Origin: Rutstroemia sp. NJR-2017a BVV2 | Taxonomy: Eukaryota; Ascomycota; Leotiomycetes; Helotiales; Rutstroemiaceae | Direction of reading: 5' to 3' | Length of the DNA stretch: 64,000 bases | NCBI GenBank assembly: GCA_002946415.1 | Contig: NJPS01000016.1 | Location: 558,001-622,000 of the forward strand | Position numbers and translations under genes: made by a program | Part shown: positions 37,274 through 47,544 of the stretch, one piece after another | How the letters are laid out: each line of letters starts with the position of its first letter | Numbering within the stretch: the first letter of the stretch is position 1 | The notes under the pieces: model-generated | Database searches by the model: none | Told to the model about the DNA's origin: nothing | What the model saw: only the letters and a program-made list of their open reading frames with translations

Positions 37274-38749
37274 CTAAAACTCTCTACTTTCTCCAATGTC
37301 GCAAACGTCAAATAGACCAGTCTCTGGTAGGCCCTTCCACGCCAATGCTTTCTTCAATATTTGAGGCGGCTCCATTACGGCTTCAGGTGTCAAAACCCAC
37401 GTGCCCCAATGAATACCCATTGCTCTCTTGCACTTTGTCTCGAGGAAGATGTTGACGCTATCGTATGGGTTTGCGTGCATGGGGGACATGATATGTCTTG
37501 GATCTGTGAAGAAGAAGTTGCATTAGTATGAGCAGCTTGGAAAATAGTGATGAAAAAGTAAAACTCAAGAGCTTGTGAGGGACAGGCATGGCTTACCATA
37601 AGCTCCGATAGGAATTAACCCTAAATCAAACGGTCCTCGCAACTCTCCAATCTCCTTGAATGCTGGACATACGGGAAGATGTTGATAATCTGGTCCATAA
37701 TCATCTACGCCTTTTGGTAGCTCGGGAACTGCGCGATATCCCGTGTCTCCTCCAAACCAGACTTTCTTCCCGCCGGATTCAATAGCCCACGAACACCAAA
37801 GTGTGCAGCCTTTGTCGAATGCGGTGCGCGCGGATGTGTGTTGTGAGGGGAGACAGGATACCCGTGCGCTAATGGCGGATGTTGCGTCGCTGCGTGGTGG
37901 GGTTGAAGACCTCGACGAGCTGGAAGATACGCGTTTTTCCCCAGTGACGGGGGAAAGTGTGACGTCGATATCGTTCCACCAGTCCATTTCTACCACATTC
38001 TCTATCCCGCAGTCGTTGAACCATTTCTTGAGACCCAGGCCCACGAGGAATTGCACATTGGGATGTTTTTTGTGGAGCTCGAGGACGGTCGGGTGGGAGA
38101 GATGATCATAGTGGCTGTGGGATATGACAACTAGGTCAACGATGGGGATATGGTGTAGTTTGCAGGGTGTGGGCGTGTAGCGTTTGGGGCCGAGAAAGGA
38201 GAAGGGACTACAGCGGTCTTCGAAGACGGGATCGAAGAGGACGCGCAGGCCGGAGGGGTATTCGACGTAGTAACAGGCGTGGCCGAGCCAGGTTGCGCGG
38301 AGGGAGGAGGAAGAGGTTCGTGTGGAGAGAAAGGCGGGCGTAACAATTGGGACGGTAGGAGAGATGGTGTCGGGATTTCCGAAATCTCCTCTCAGTTTTG
38401 CGCTGCAGGCTTAGGGTTAGCATGTTATTCTGGTATATGGCTGGTTTTTCCTTGGATACTGTTGCTGTCTCGCAATTACGTACCGAAATATATCCACAAA
38501 CATTCCTGGTACAGATTTCTCAATCCATGAATCCCAAGGGTTTGTGAAGCCCTTTCCATCTTTCAAATGATGTTTCTTAGCTTTGGAGTCTTCTGGCACA
38601 ACACCAGCTGTTGTCGAAGTTGTTATTGTAGCTGCATACAAAGCAGCAGAAGCCATTCCGGACATTTTTCTCGATGTACCTACTGTACCTCTAAGTGCCG
38701 ACGGGTGACATGGACGATACCGTAAAAATGAACGAAAGAGTGAGCGCAT
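37274..38749 (-). CDS. NAPE-PLD-like metallo-beta-lactamase-fold hydrolase
   Basis: Minus strand, three exons: 38749-38484, 38402-37597 and 37503-37274, giving about 433 residues. The metal-binding motif HSHYDH lies at about 184-189. Further ligands are probably in WFGGDTGY and the late [15 protein letters not shown] before the motif and [12 protein letters not shown] after it match N-acyl-phosphatidylethanolamine phospholipase D and yeast Fmp30. These enzymes cleave NAPE to N-acylethanolamine or affect mitochondrial phospholipids. The N-terminus ([13 protein letters not shown]...) is basic without acidic residues, suggesting a mitochondrial presequence. A Ser-rich insert ([17 protein letters not shown], about residues 240) interrupts the domain. 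Substrate specificity is inferred from family only. Confidence 0.87.
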
Positions 38750-38908
38750 TGAGAAAGAACAAAGGAAACCACGGACGGGAGCAAGGATTTATGTGAAATT
38801 GGGAACAAGATACTTTCGTAGATACCAATTGAATCCGAGGGCTTTGTCCCGGAGGTAAGATATGGAGATAGACACACGAGCTAACCTTACCTCCTCACGT
38901 CAAACTTG

Positions 38909-38940
38909 ACAACTTAGCAACTTAGCAACTTAGCAACTTA
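38909..38940 (+). repeat. CAACTTAG 8-bp tandem repeat
   Basis: About four copies of CAACTTAG. Confidence 0.85.
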
Positions 38941-39210
38941 CCATACAGCTAAGGTGGGACGGGCATGGAAAATCCAATACTTGCACTTGTATGCGAATGC
39001 GATTGATTGTGCCAGCTATTGCGGAGCTATTCGTCAGTCCGCCAGACTCGAGGTCTGGATGGTTCATGTAGGAACCTTGCACTGGGGGAACATTTGGCCG
39101 GTCGAAGAGCTGTGTCTGGTCTGCCTCGGAGATAGATGCGTAAGATGGTCCGAAGCCCACTCACTACTGTCCGCTTTGCGTGCGCCGTGCGGTCGCTTCG
39201 GCCGACGAAC

Positions 39211-39256
39211 TGGATTGTGGATTGTCGATTGTGGATTGTCGATTGTCGATTATCGA
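39211..39256 (+). repeat. GATTGTGGATTGTC repeat
   Basis: Alternating GATTGTG and GATTGTC heptamers, about six units. Confidence 0.8.
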
Positions 39257-39612
39257 TGGTTGATTGAGTTGAATCCTCCGAGTCTCAGCTGCTCTGCCCT
39301 ACTTTGCTAAAGCTGTTGTAAGCACTTGAACTGCCACTCGTTGATTTTACATGGATCTTATACTTCAATTATGGCTTTTCAACTGGCCAATTCGGGAAAA
39401 CTACGCGAACATCGTGATATGATTGATGATGATGACGATGATGCTTTGGAGCCACTTCTTCTTATCGATTCATAAGCATAGTCGTTCCATCGAAGAGACA
39501 ATGCTTCATCGAGTTCAACCTCAAGTCTTCGTCTCCTGTAATTTGATGTATTTCTAGTTCCCAATGTTGTTCCTATATTCTTCTGCCTTGTAGATTTCAC
39601 TATTTGTTGACT

Positions 39613-39660
39613 TCACTCCCCTCCCCCCTCCCCCCTCTCCCCTCTCCTTCCCTTCCTCTG
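39613..39660 (+). promoter_or_regulatory. Pyrimidine tract before GST start
   Basis: An almost unbroken run of C and T immediately upstream of the GST start codon, typical of filamentous-fungal core promoters. Confidence 0.55.
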
Positions 39661-39672
39661 GCCTCGATCTCC

Positions 39673-40659
39673 ATGTTCAGATCACCTCTAAATAGACTGT
39701 TTCAAACCTCAAGACATTTCGTCAATACAACCACCCGAACAATGTCGTCCTCGGAAAGACCTTCGGGCTTGATCGCCAAATCCGGCATTGAGCTTCTGAC
39801 TTTTGGCACTCCAAATGGTCATAAAGCTACTATTCTTCTTGAGGAACTGAAGGAAGCTTATGGGAAGGATTATGTCTATCAGAGTATCAACATCATGGAG
39901 AATATCCAAAAGGAGCCATGGTTCACCAAGATTTGCCCGAATGGTCGCATTCCGGCTCTAGTTGATCATGACCGCAACGACTTCGCTGTTTTCGAGGGAG
40001 CAGCCATCTTAGCATACATGACCCGTCATTACGATCCAGAGCATAAGTTTAGCTTTACCGATCCCGATGATGTTAGCCGTGCTGAACAATGGATTGCGTG
40101 GCAGTAAGTCCACGTTCTCATATTTTCCGGTTACAGTTACTGATATTTTGAGTAGACACGGTGGTTTGGGACCAATGCAGGGTCAGGTGAGAATTGGATA
40201 TTGTATCTTGTAAGGATTGTACTAAAGGAATCTCAGGCGAACCATTTCTACAGACTTGCCAAAGAACGTATCCCGTATCCTACCCAACGCTATGTTGGAG
40301 AGTCAGAAAGATTATACGGGATCCTTGACAACCAGCTGAAAGACAGAGACTACCTCGTTGGACCTGGCAAGGGAAAATACAGTATTGCAGACATCGCTAG
40401 CTTCAGCTGGGTTAATGCCGCCTACTTCGCAGGTGTTGACTTGACCCAATTCCCAAATCTGGAGAAGTGGTGGAAGAGAATTGATGATAGACCAGCTGTC
40501 AAAAAAGGAACGGCAATTCCTAGCGAGAGCAAGATCACAAATGGTCCATATCAACGACGATTGAGGGAAGAACCGGAATTTAAAGAAAATGAGGACAAAC
40601 TGAAGGAGTTGGGTAACAAGGCCAAGGAGCAGTATGGCTACAAGTATGCTTCTCCTTAA
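39673..40659 (+). CDS. Glutathione S-transferase, Ure2/GstA-like
   Basis: Three exons: 39673-40103, 40156-40186 (31 nt) and 40237-40659, giving about 294 residues. The N-terminal thioredoxin-like domain has IELLTFGTPNGHKATILLEEL, NGRIPALVDH and the glutathione-binding turn FEGAAILAY (here Glu-Gly in place of Glu-Ser). The C-terminal helical domain contains RLYGILDNQLKDRDYLVG and YSIADIASFSWV. This fits the Ure2p/GTT-like fungal class, which conjugates glutathione to electrophiles or reduces disulphides. Two in-frame starts exist: 39673 adds a basic 23-residue leader (MFRSPLNRLFQTSRHF), and 39742 (MSSSERP) gives the bare enzyme. The small middle exon encodes HGGLGPMQGQ and is required by the family. 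Confidence 0.92.
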
Positions 40660-42444
40660 GGGAGGCAATGTCTGGAAACCCGTCAAATGTCGGACAGATT
40701 AGTACATAAACATCAATCTTAGTATTGTCATTCGTGAATCTGTGAGCTTTTCCGAGGTAGCTTCATCTGCTTTCCACGCGTCCGCAGCTAGTTGGAGCGA
40801 ATTTGTGGCTCACATATCAAGCCACCGGGAACTCTAGCCCCGCGACTGGGCTGAAGAGATCGGTCGGTGCTGTTTCTATCATCAACAAGCCTTATAAATA
40901 TCTGTCAAGCAACGATGGACCGGCTGGGCCTCAACTATTGTGTTTAGCCGTTCAAGCTCCCATTCAAGCTCCCATTCAAGCTCCCATTCAAGCTCGTTGA
41001 AAGGAATTGGTAGCCCTTCACATGCACCTTTTGGTTGGAAATATCGCCACCTTTGTATGCTATTGTTGTCGATGTTAGTCGGGTGATAAGTAGATGCCCG
41101 GTTGTATGACCATCGTGAAGGCGGATACATGTATATTCGTTACTTCTATGACTTACGGGCCGATTGTCGTTAATTCTTCATATTCCTGTCAAATAGATAG
41201 TCTCGGTGGTAACAGTGCAGTTCGCCTGACGCTACAGTAGCTGGAAAAAAGAATGGGTTGACGAAAAGTTGGGATAATCTAGTATTGCTGCGTTGAATTT
41301 AAGGAGGCACGGGAGGATACCAATGCATAAGTGGCCGTGTTGCGATGAATGGCACTTTGTACTTTGTCCGGCTTCGGTGTCTAACCCGCCTCCAAGTAGG
41401 ATGGTCTCCAGTTCTAGCTTGCTAGAGTACGTATTTGACATAGCATGAAAAGAGCGCTAGTTGATTGACGACCGTCAGCTTCGTGCGATCGAAAGACACT
41501 TCCGTGGGACAAAAGAAACGTCGGACGTCACTGCAAAAGAACGACGAACGGATTGGAGGCCCAAGATTCTCCGGGATACAATTACAACCGTCTACGGTAA
41601 GTGCAAGACCAAGGTAGAGAGGTCTTTTGGCCAGGCCCCCATTAACCCGAAAACCCTCTCCCAGTCGGTTCGTCACTGCACCGGCTAAATATGATGGCAG
41701 CATCAGTCGGAAGGTTAACCTTAGTGCCGTGGTGCGTTGCGGATGTGAGTAAGTCTTACAAGTGCTGTGCGTGCTACCCCGCAACGACTATGCATAACTA
41801 GTATTGTGTCCCCCACAGCCTACAGTCCCGATCGGCACAGTAGATCGCAGTCATGTATGCATGGCAGTCGGATGGTCGCTTTTCCATGAATCTTGGTCCG
41901 GCCGTTTCCACGCTCGCTCCTTCTTTTCCCCGAGCTGCGTCTTCTTGCATGGCATACTGCATGTGGAATACCGCAGATATTCTGATCATCCGACTGCATG
42001 TTTGTCGTGGGGATCCAAGTGCGGCTACGGGATATAGAATAAGAGGCACCGGGGTTGGAATGGCTTCCGATGGCCATATCTTCTTGCCCGGATGTAGTTG
42101 ATTAGGTTCGCTTCAGTCTAAACGACACCGAGGCCCTCGATGTAGGTCTTGGGCCGACTTTGCTTTCCTCCGGAAGTCAAGATCAAGCACGAAAATGAGC
42201 GGCGAAGTAGGTGGCAGGACGGTCGTGGCCTGCATGATCTGCGTTCCTTTTCCCAATCTTCCTTCACATTCTATGCCTTTTCCAGCATCTCATCTCTTCC
42301 CCGCTGCATAGTTACATCCGATCTCCCATCTAGACTGCCCGCTCAGTCATCTTGGTGGAATCTATGTATATCTTCTCCTACCACTCCCTCTTATTCATGG
42401 ATTTTAACCTCAACAAATCTTTTCCACGTCAAACTACCAACCAG
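40660..42444. other. Intergenic between GST and carboxylesterase
   Basis: A 1.8-kb gap between two plus-strand genes. One 12-bp tandem repeat is present (listed). Overlapping frames at 41,800-42,100 in several phases look like composition artefacts. The final about 200 bp are C/T-rich and probably the esterase promoter. Confidence 0.45.
40951..40996 (+). repeat. CAAGCTCCCATT 12-bp tandem repeat
   Basis: Nearly four perfect copies of a 12-bp unit about 300 bp past the GST stop. Perfect identity suggests recent expansion. Confidence 0.9.
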
Positions 42445-44301
42445 ATGTTCCTCCTCACCTTAGTCTTGGTCGGTTGCGCTCTTACAACTTCCCTCGCGCT
42501 GCCTTTCCTAGATGCGAGAAATACTCAGCCTAATTCGACTGTTGATCTTGGCTACTCTAGATATCAGGGCACTCTGTTAAGCTCTGGTATTAGCCAATAT
42601 CTGGGTATGCGATATGCCTCACCTCCGCTCGGTCAGAATCGGTTCAGAGCTCCACAACCACCCCAGAATACCAATACCACCCTGATTGCACAGGCAGTAC
42701 GTATTGTATCTGTCTCTTTGGTGAAACAGGAATCCATAACTTACGTCGTCCCAGTTCAAACCAATCTGCCTCGGCACGAATGCTGGTTTGCCCTCCTCGC
42801 AATCAGAAGATTGCCTTTTCGTCAACGTCTGGGCACCAAGCGCAGCCACGCCAGCTTCAAAACTACCTGTTTGGGTTTTCATTCAAGGCGGTGGCTATGT
42901 TAGTAATTCAAATGCTAACTTTAACGGCTCGACCGTAGTCGACAAGTCTGGTCATAGTATCGTCTTTGTCAACTTTAATTACAGGGTTGGCGCATTTGGG
43001 TTTTTGTCGAGCGAGAAGGTGAGGGAGAATGGGGACTTGAACGCGGGGTTACTCGACCAGAGGATGTTGTTACATTGGGTACAACAGCATATAGCACAGG
43101 TTTGTGGAACATACTCCACGTTTTAAGCATGCGCTGATTGTAGGAGCAGTTTGGAGGTGATCCAGATCATGTTGTAATTCACGGAGTCTCGGCTGGTGGT
43201 GGCTCAATAGCACTTCAAATGACTGCATAGTATGTTTTGGATCAACAGTTCTATAGTATACAACTAATCAAGTTATAGCGGTGGCAGAGATGATGGTCTC
43301 TTCGTGGGCGCTATAGGTGAATCACCCTTCTTCCCAACTCAACCCCAAGTATCGGAACTCGAGTGGCAGTTTGACCGCTATCTAAATGCCACCGGCTGTT
43401 CGTATACATATGGTGGATCAGCTGATGAGGCAATGGGCTGCTTGCGATCGCAGAGCACCGCAACTCTTCAAGCCGCAAATGTGGCATCCCCTTATCCTGG
43501 ACAAGTAGCCTCACCTTTATTCTATTTCACGCCTAGTATTGATGGTGACTTCATTCGAGATTATCCTTATAATCTCTTCGACCAGGGACGATTTGTGGAT
43601 ATACCAGTCATGTTTGGAGGTCTGTCATCATGAACGCTTTCTCTATATGCGTGCTCACCATACTTACAGATGACACCAACGAGGGAGCTTCCTTTGCAGC
43701 GAACGCCACAACACCGAACGATCTAGCCGTGTTTTTCAAGAACAATTACCCGCAACTAACATCCGCAGATACTGACGATATCAATGCTGAGTATCCACTT
43801 ATGGCTGCACTCCCAAACCATGCAGCGTACTTCCCGTCGGCATCAGCTGCCTACGGCGAAACAACTTTCACGTGTCCCGGTATCTTCATGTCACTTGCGC
43901 TCGCCCAGTACAACGATCCATATAAGGTCTGGAACTATCGATACAATGTACTAGACACCCGGAACGTAGCTGGTGGCATTGGTGTTCCTCATACATTTGA
44001 ACTTCCAGCCGTTTTCGGGCTCGGCAATACGAATAACAATCCCGCCTCTAGCTACAGCACCTATAATGCTAAGATAATACCAGTGGTGATGCAGTACTGG
44101 ATCAGTTTCGTGAAAGAACTGAGTCCAAACCCGTACAAGGATTCAACTGCACCTCGTTGGGAGAGTATGGGTGCAGGTGCCGGTTCGTCGTTGAGGAGAT
44201 TGGTGTTGCAGACAAATTCGACTGCCATGGAAATAATTCCAAATGATCAACTCGAGAGATGCCTGTTCTGGAAGTCGCTGGCTGTTCGAATGGAACAGTG
44301 A
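42445..44301 (+). CDS. Secreted type-B carboxylesterase/lipase
   Basis: Five exons: 42445-42696, 42755-43099, 43144-43229, 43279-43619 and 43670-44301, giving about 551 residues. Start 42445 was chosen because MFLLTLVLVGCALTTSLALP is a clean signal peptide. Two upstream in-frame ATGs (42364, 42397) would bury it. Family marks are YLGMRYASPPLGQNRF, SEDCLFVNVW, the oxyanion GGGY, NYRVGAFGFL and NAGLLDQRMLLHWVQQHI. The nucleophile elbow is GVSAGGGS (Ser about 215), with Val where most members have Glu. An acidic TNEG and a late GVPHTFELP histidine complete the likely triad. It is probably an extracellular esterase or lipase. The substrate cannot be told from sequence. Confidence 0.87.
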
Positions 44302-45043
44302 ACTGCGTTTTCTAGAGCTGATATGCGTTGTCTATCATATGACGGACCGTGAATATCAATATCGATATTCCAGCTGTATGTAAATAGTAATGCTTAATTT
44401 CATACCTTCATGCGGTAGTGATCCCGCTGCCAACCCGAGGCGTACATCTCAATCATCCACTTGATTGCTCATGAGTTGACGATCTGCCCGGGCTCTCGGC
44501 CGTAATGACAGGCTTGGATGGGCAAGCAATATTGAAACAGGTGGTACGGTGACGGTGCAAGGAAAGACAAGAGTCAAATTTGGCCCGTCTGTTTCGATGT
44601 GACGGAAGTTAGCTAAGAAATACTGCTTACAAGCGAAATTCTCGACTTTGGTATTGCCTTGCATGTCTCTTTCCCGTAGCGGGAAAGTAGATATTGAAAA
44701 AGCCCGCTTGCTTTGCTATTGATGCAATATTGCCTACGCGGTGTAGCTTCTTGATTACTCGTTGCCCCATATTACTGCTAATCGCACCGCATTCCTCGAG
44801 CTGCACTATGTTCTCAGCTGCGCTAAAACGTCACATTCCCGAGGCTGCATCGGCGGGTTTGCAAGCACTTTTATTGATAGTCCTAAAGAGGATTTGTCGC
44901 TTGGTTGTACGCAAGCTGCGAGGACGAGGGTAGCTATGACGAAAACCCATGTTCATTCAGAGACACTGACAATTTTGTGTCCCTAGATTGCCCTTCAACA
45001 TTCATAAACTCATAGCTCACCCAGGCCAATAACTAAGGGGCTG
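44302..45043. other. Convergent intergenic
   Basis: Between the stops of the carboxylesterase and argininosuccinate lyase. No supported gene. Confidence 0.45.
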
Positions 45044-46664
45044 TTAATTACCAAATGTCTTCTTTAGTGCTTCAAGCTGCTCTAAAATCGCACGACGACT
45101 GGTCCCACCTGTGGCGTCTTTCAGCTCTACGGATCGCTCGTAATCGAAGACGCTTAATATATCGTCGCCGAATCTCTTGTCAACACCTTGGAATTGTTCA
45201 ACAGTAAGTTCATCCATTCCCTTCTTCTCGTCCTCTGCAAGTGCAACCATCCTGCCCGCCAAGTGATGTGTCTCGCGGAACGGAACACCTATGCTGAGAT
45301 TAGCAAACGTATTAGTTATACCTAAGTGCCCGAACTTACCTTTTCTAACCAGGTATTCAGCAATATCTGTTGCGAGCATGTCAGGGCTTAATGCAGCACG
45401 CATCTTTTCAGGAAAGACGGTTGCCGTCGCCAGCGCTCTCCCAGCTATCTGGAGACTGTCTTTCAGGGTCTTTACAGTATCCAACATCGGCTGCAAGCTC
45501 TCCTGTAAATCTTTGTTATACGTCGATGGGATACCTTTAATGCTCATCATCAAGCCGGCCATTGCGCCAAATATCCTCCCAGATTTGCCACGCAGTAGCT
45601 CAAGCGAGTCGCTGTTCTTCTTCTGCGGCATCAGAGAGCTGCCAGTTGTATATGCGTCTGCCAACCTAATGTAGCCAAACTCGGAAGAGCTGTAGATGAT
45701 GAGATCCTCAGACCATCGCGACAAATGACTACCAATAGAAGAAGCACATTGTAGTACCTCGACAACGAAGTCTCTGTCTCCAACCGCGGACATACTGTTC
45801 ATAATCAGACCGTCGAAACCTAGTTCTTTTGCCAACTGCACCCGATCAATACCAAAAGCATTACCAGCGACAGCACCGCAGCCAAGAGGCAGTTTATTGA
45901 CATTCTTCTTTGTGAATCGCAGGCGCTCAAGGTCAGATTGAAATGCAGTAGCATAGCTGAGAAGCCAATGACTCCACCGAACAGGCTGGGCCCTTTGTAG
46001 ATGTGTGTAGCTGGGCATGATGTAGTCGATATCTTGCTCGGCACGTTGAGTAATAACTTTGAGAAGATCGACCAGGTACTCCTCTATCAGATCCAGCTCA
46101 TCACGGAGCCATAAACGCATGTCGGTCGCCACTTGATCATTACGGCTACGACCTGTATGGAGCTTCCCTGCCACGTTTGTACCAATAATCTCACCGAGTC
46201 GACGCTCATTCGCGGTGTGGATGTCTATTGTGCCCTCAGTTTTTGTCTTAAAGACATGAAATCCAAACGAATAACACTGGATCGTGGTTCCACTCCTAGA
46301 AGACTGTGTTGATGCAATTTGACATTGTATATGAGAACATTGAAGAAAAAGAAGCTCCTAGGTGCATGTAATGAGATGTCTCTGACTTACCTTCATCTCC
46401 CGGCGCTGGCTGGAACTTGCCATCTTCCCATTCCTTGAGAACTTCTTTAAGCCCCTCCTCTATTTTCTCAAACTCGTTCTGGGTTAAAATCCCAGTCTTG
46501 ACATTCGCCCTAGCGTAGGCAATGGAGCCTCGAATGTCCTGGGCATAGAAAACACGATCCACGGACAAACTCTCATTGTACTGGTTCATAAGAGGGTCCA
46601 TTTCTCCTGTGAATCTGCCACCCCATAGTCGAATTGGGTTCTCGTTTTTAGTCGTCTGAGCCAT
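45044..46664 (-). CDS. ARG4: Argininosuccinate lyase
   Basis: Minus strand, two exons: 46664-46391 and 46224-45044, giving about 484 residues, with one 166-bp intron. It splits argininosuccinate into arginine and fumarate, the last step of arginine synthesis. The N-terminus has [23 protein letters not shown]. The join makes [29 protein letters not shown] follows. The fumarase/lyase signature [10 protein letters not shown] lies at about 286-295 with the catalytic serine. Length is slightly above the usual about 463. The start codon sits only about 80 bp from the edge of the AT-rich transposon block, which is unusual for an essential-pathway gene. Confidence 0.96.
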
Positions 46665-46744
46665 CTTGAAGCGTCTGGGGAGTCTGCCGGTTCAGAATTT
46701 TTCATGAAGAATAGTTAGGGTTTATGCGGGGTTTTGAAAACAAG
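46665..46744 (-). promoter_or_regulatory. Short remaining ARG4 promoter
   Basis: About 80 bp of ordinary base composition remain upstream of ARG4 before the AT-rich block begins. Any other promoter sequence must lie in RIP-like DNA. Confidence 0.5.
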
Positions 46745-46936
46745 ATATCAAATAATAGAAAAAACTTTATTATCATTGATTTTTCTAGAAAAAAAGAAAT
46801 ATAAAATTAACTTTTATTAATATATAATTAAAGATTTTATTATATATTATATATATATTGTTTTTATTTTTATTTTTTTTTATTAAATAAAAAATTATTA
46901 TTATTTATATATATTTTAATTATATTTTATTATTAT

Positions 46937-47130
46937 TATTATAATCTTTATTTTCTAAATTATATAAAAATAATTAGAACCTCGAATATTAATAACTAAT
47001 AGAAATAATAATATTATTATAAATTTATTATTGAAAATAATTATAAAAAGAATTAATAATATAATAATATATAAATAAATAATTATTATTATTAAATATA
47101 AAATTTTATATATTAAAAAAATTTAATAAT
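46937..47130. repeat. Degenerate solo LTR fragment
   Basis: This stretch aligns by eye with the first half of the LTR at 51,877, sharing the landmarks TTATATA..A.TAGTTAGAA.CTCGA, ATAACTAATAG, ATTATAAATTTATTATTGA and TTATTAAATATAAA. It is more AT-rich than the other two LTRs, so it is an older or more heavily mutated copy. No internal domain is attached. Confidence 0.65.
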
Positions 47131-47247
47131 ATAAAAAATAGAAATATATATATAATTTATATTAATTTATAAAAAAATGAAATATAAAAATATATTTAAT
47201 ATTTAATATTTAATATTAATTTATTTTTTATTTAGATTTTTTATAAT

Positions 47248-47511
47248 TATTATTTTAATTATTTTAATTATTTTAATTATTTTAATTATTTTAATTACTT
47301 TAATTATTTTAATTATTTTAATTATTTTAATTACTTTAATTATTTTAATTATTTTAATTATTTTAATTATTTTAATTATTTTAATTACTTTAATTATTTT
47401 AATTATTTTAATTATTTTAATTATTTTAATTATTTTAATTATTTTAATTATTTTAATTATTTTAATTATTTTAATTATTTTAATTATTTTAATTATTTTA
47501 ATTATTTTAAT
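47248..47511 (+). repeat. AATTATTTT 9-bp tandem array
   Basis: About 29 nearly perfect copies of AATTATTTT. Three units read AATTACTTT instead. They are spaced four and six units apart, suggesting higher-order duplication. It lies directly left of the first LINE copy. Confidence 0.9.
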
Positions 47512-47544
47512 TTTTCTTTTATTTAATTATATAATTTATTTATT

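Larger units (their letters stand above)
38750..39672. promoter_or_regulatory. Divergent intergenic with short repeats
   Basis: Lies between the metallo-hydrolase (-) and the GST gene (+). It holds two small tandem repeats (listed) and a long C/T tract just before the GST start at about 39,613-39,660, a usual fungal core-promoter feature. No gene is supported. Confidence 0.5.

Noticed and set aside
41798..42101. Overlapping frames of 77-85 codons on both strands
   Set aside because: Four or more phases are open at once in GC-rich DNA, which marks chance. None looks like a known protein.
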